A DNA stretch of 64,000 nt. Origin: Verrucomicrobiaceae bacterium. GTDB lineage: Bacteria > Pseudomonadota > Gammaproteobacteria > Pseudomonadales > CAMLJR01. The stretch covers positions 1 to 64,000 of the forward strand of contig JAQGNY010000014.1 of NCBI GenBank assembly GCA_028293825.1. The letters run 5' to 3'. Made by a program: the position numbers and the translations under genes. The number at the start of each line of letters is the position of its first letter. Position 1 is the first letter of the stretch. Under the pieces are notes generated by a model. That model ran no database searches and was not told where the DNA came from. It saw only the letters and a program-made list of their open reading frames with translations. Positions 63,600 to 64,000 of the stretch are shown piece by piece.

Positions 63600-64000
63600 T
63601 TAAGAAACCTGCAGCAGTTTAGTTGCCGACGAGTTGTTTTCCTCGGTGGTCCGCATTAGCTTCAAATGCATGTCGAACTGCCGCGCCAACGCGATGACGT
63701 TGGTGAATTCATCGACGATATTCACGTTCGAGTTTTCGATAAATCCGCTTTTCACGCGCACGGTATCGTCGATTTTCAGTGCCGGCTGGCCCGCGCGCAG
63801 ATACATCGCGCCGTCCTCGCCTTTCTGTAATTGGCTGTCTTTCGGATTGACCAGCTTGATGCGGCCCAACTGGCCGAGTGCATTCGGCGCCTGGCCGAGC
63901 TCGCGCACGGACAGCGTGCCGTCCTGTGCAATCTGGACTTTTTCATTTGGCGGAATAGTGAGCGGACCGGATTCGCCGAGCACCGCGCGGCCGTCGGCGG
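63600..64000 (-). CDS. flgF: Flagellar proximal rod protein FlgF, 5' part beyond the window
   Basis: Only the C-terminal ~133 residues are inside the window. They include GPLTIPPNEKVQIAQDGTLS, LGRIKLVNPKDSQLQKGEDG and the closing NVNIVDEFTNVIALARQFDMHLK, split by position, which fits FlgF just upstream of flgG. The start and N-terminal rod motif lie to the right of position 64000. Confidence 0.9.
   Translation of the reverse strand, partial: ADGRAVLGESGPLTIPPNEKVQIAQDGTLSVRELGQAPNALGQLGRIKLVNPKDSQLQKGEDGAMYLRAGQPALKIDDTVRVKSGFIENSNVNIVDEFTNVIALARQFDMHLKLMRTTEENNSSATKLLQVS

Overview
This window is chromosomal DNA from a motile gammaproteobacterium. Four things point to the Pseudomonas/Cellvibrionales side of the class: the FleQ/FleS/FleR sigma-54 flagellar hierarchy, the order 4.5S RNA-dnaX-ybaB-recR-rnd-ycgL, a speA arginine decarboxylase, and an Anr/Fnr-type regulator. 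The species cannot be named from the sequence alone. Coding density is high. I saw no insertion sequence, prophage, transposase, CRISPR array or rRNA.

Left third (1-16.4 kb): a VIT-family metal transporter cut by the window edge; an SGNH hydrolase facing murI; a carbamoyltransferase-SxtJ-DUF5989 gene set; an ElaB/YqjE-like stress membrane operon; an SDR; a prolyl-4-hydroxylase-like dioxygenase; bcp; rmuC; a zinc-ribbon Nudix hydrolase. Three co-directional envelope genes follow: a polysaccharide deacetylase, a putative glycoside hydrolase, and a fusion of a serine hydrolase with a NamZ-type exo-muramidase.

Middle (16.4-44.4 kb): a SlyB-like lipoprotein, speA, a FadL porin, a MoxR-VWA pair, cysK, a membrane-anchored VWA protein, and the replication/repair operon ffs-dnaX-ybaB-recR-rnd-ycgL. 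Its dnaX carries a complete E. coli-like -1 frameshift cassette. Next are a DUF4136 lipoprotein, an MHS-type MFS transporter, a flavin reductase, uvrB and tRNA-Asn with a clear promoter and terminator. An AT-richer stretch beside the tRNA holds an unrecognised membrane coiled-coil gene. A pta-ackA-molybdopterin oxidoreductase set lies divergent from an Fnr/Anr regulator and looks like an anaerobic energy module.

Right third (44.4-64 kb): flagellar genes. fleSR has a sigma-54 promoter, followed leftward by an unrecognised multi-pass membrane protein. fleQ, a REC-PAS-GGDEF-EAL protein and fliS are on the minus strand. fliC (with a textbook sigma-28 promoter), flaG, fliD (with a sigma-54-like promoter) and a FliT-like gene are on the plus strand. 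flgL, flgK, flgJ, flgI, flgH, flgG and partial flgF read leftward. Together they give master control (FleQ), a checkpoint two-component system (FleSR), chaperones, filament and cap, hook-filament junction, P- and L-rings and distal rod.
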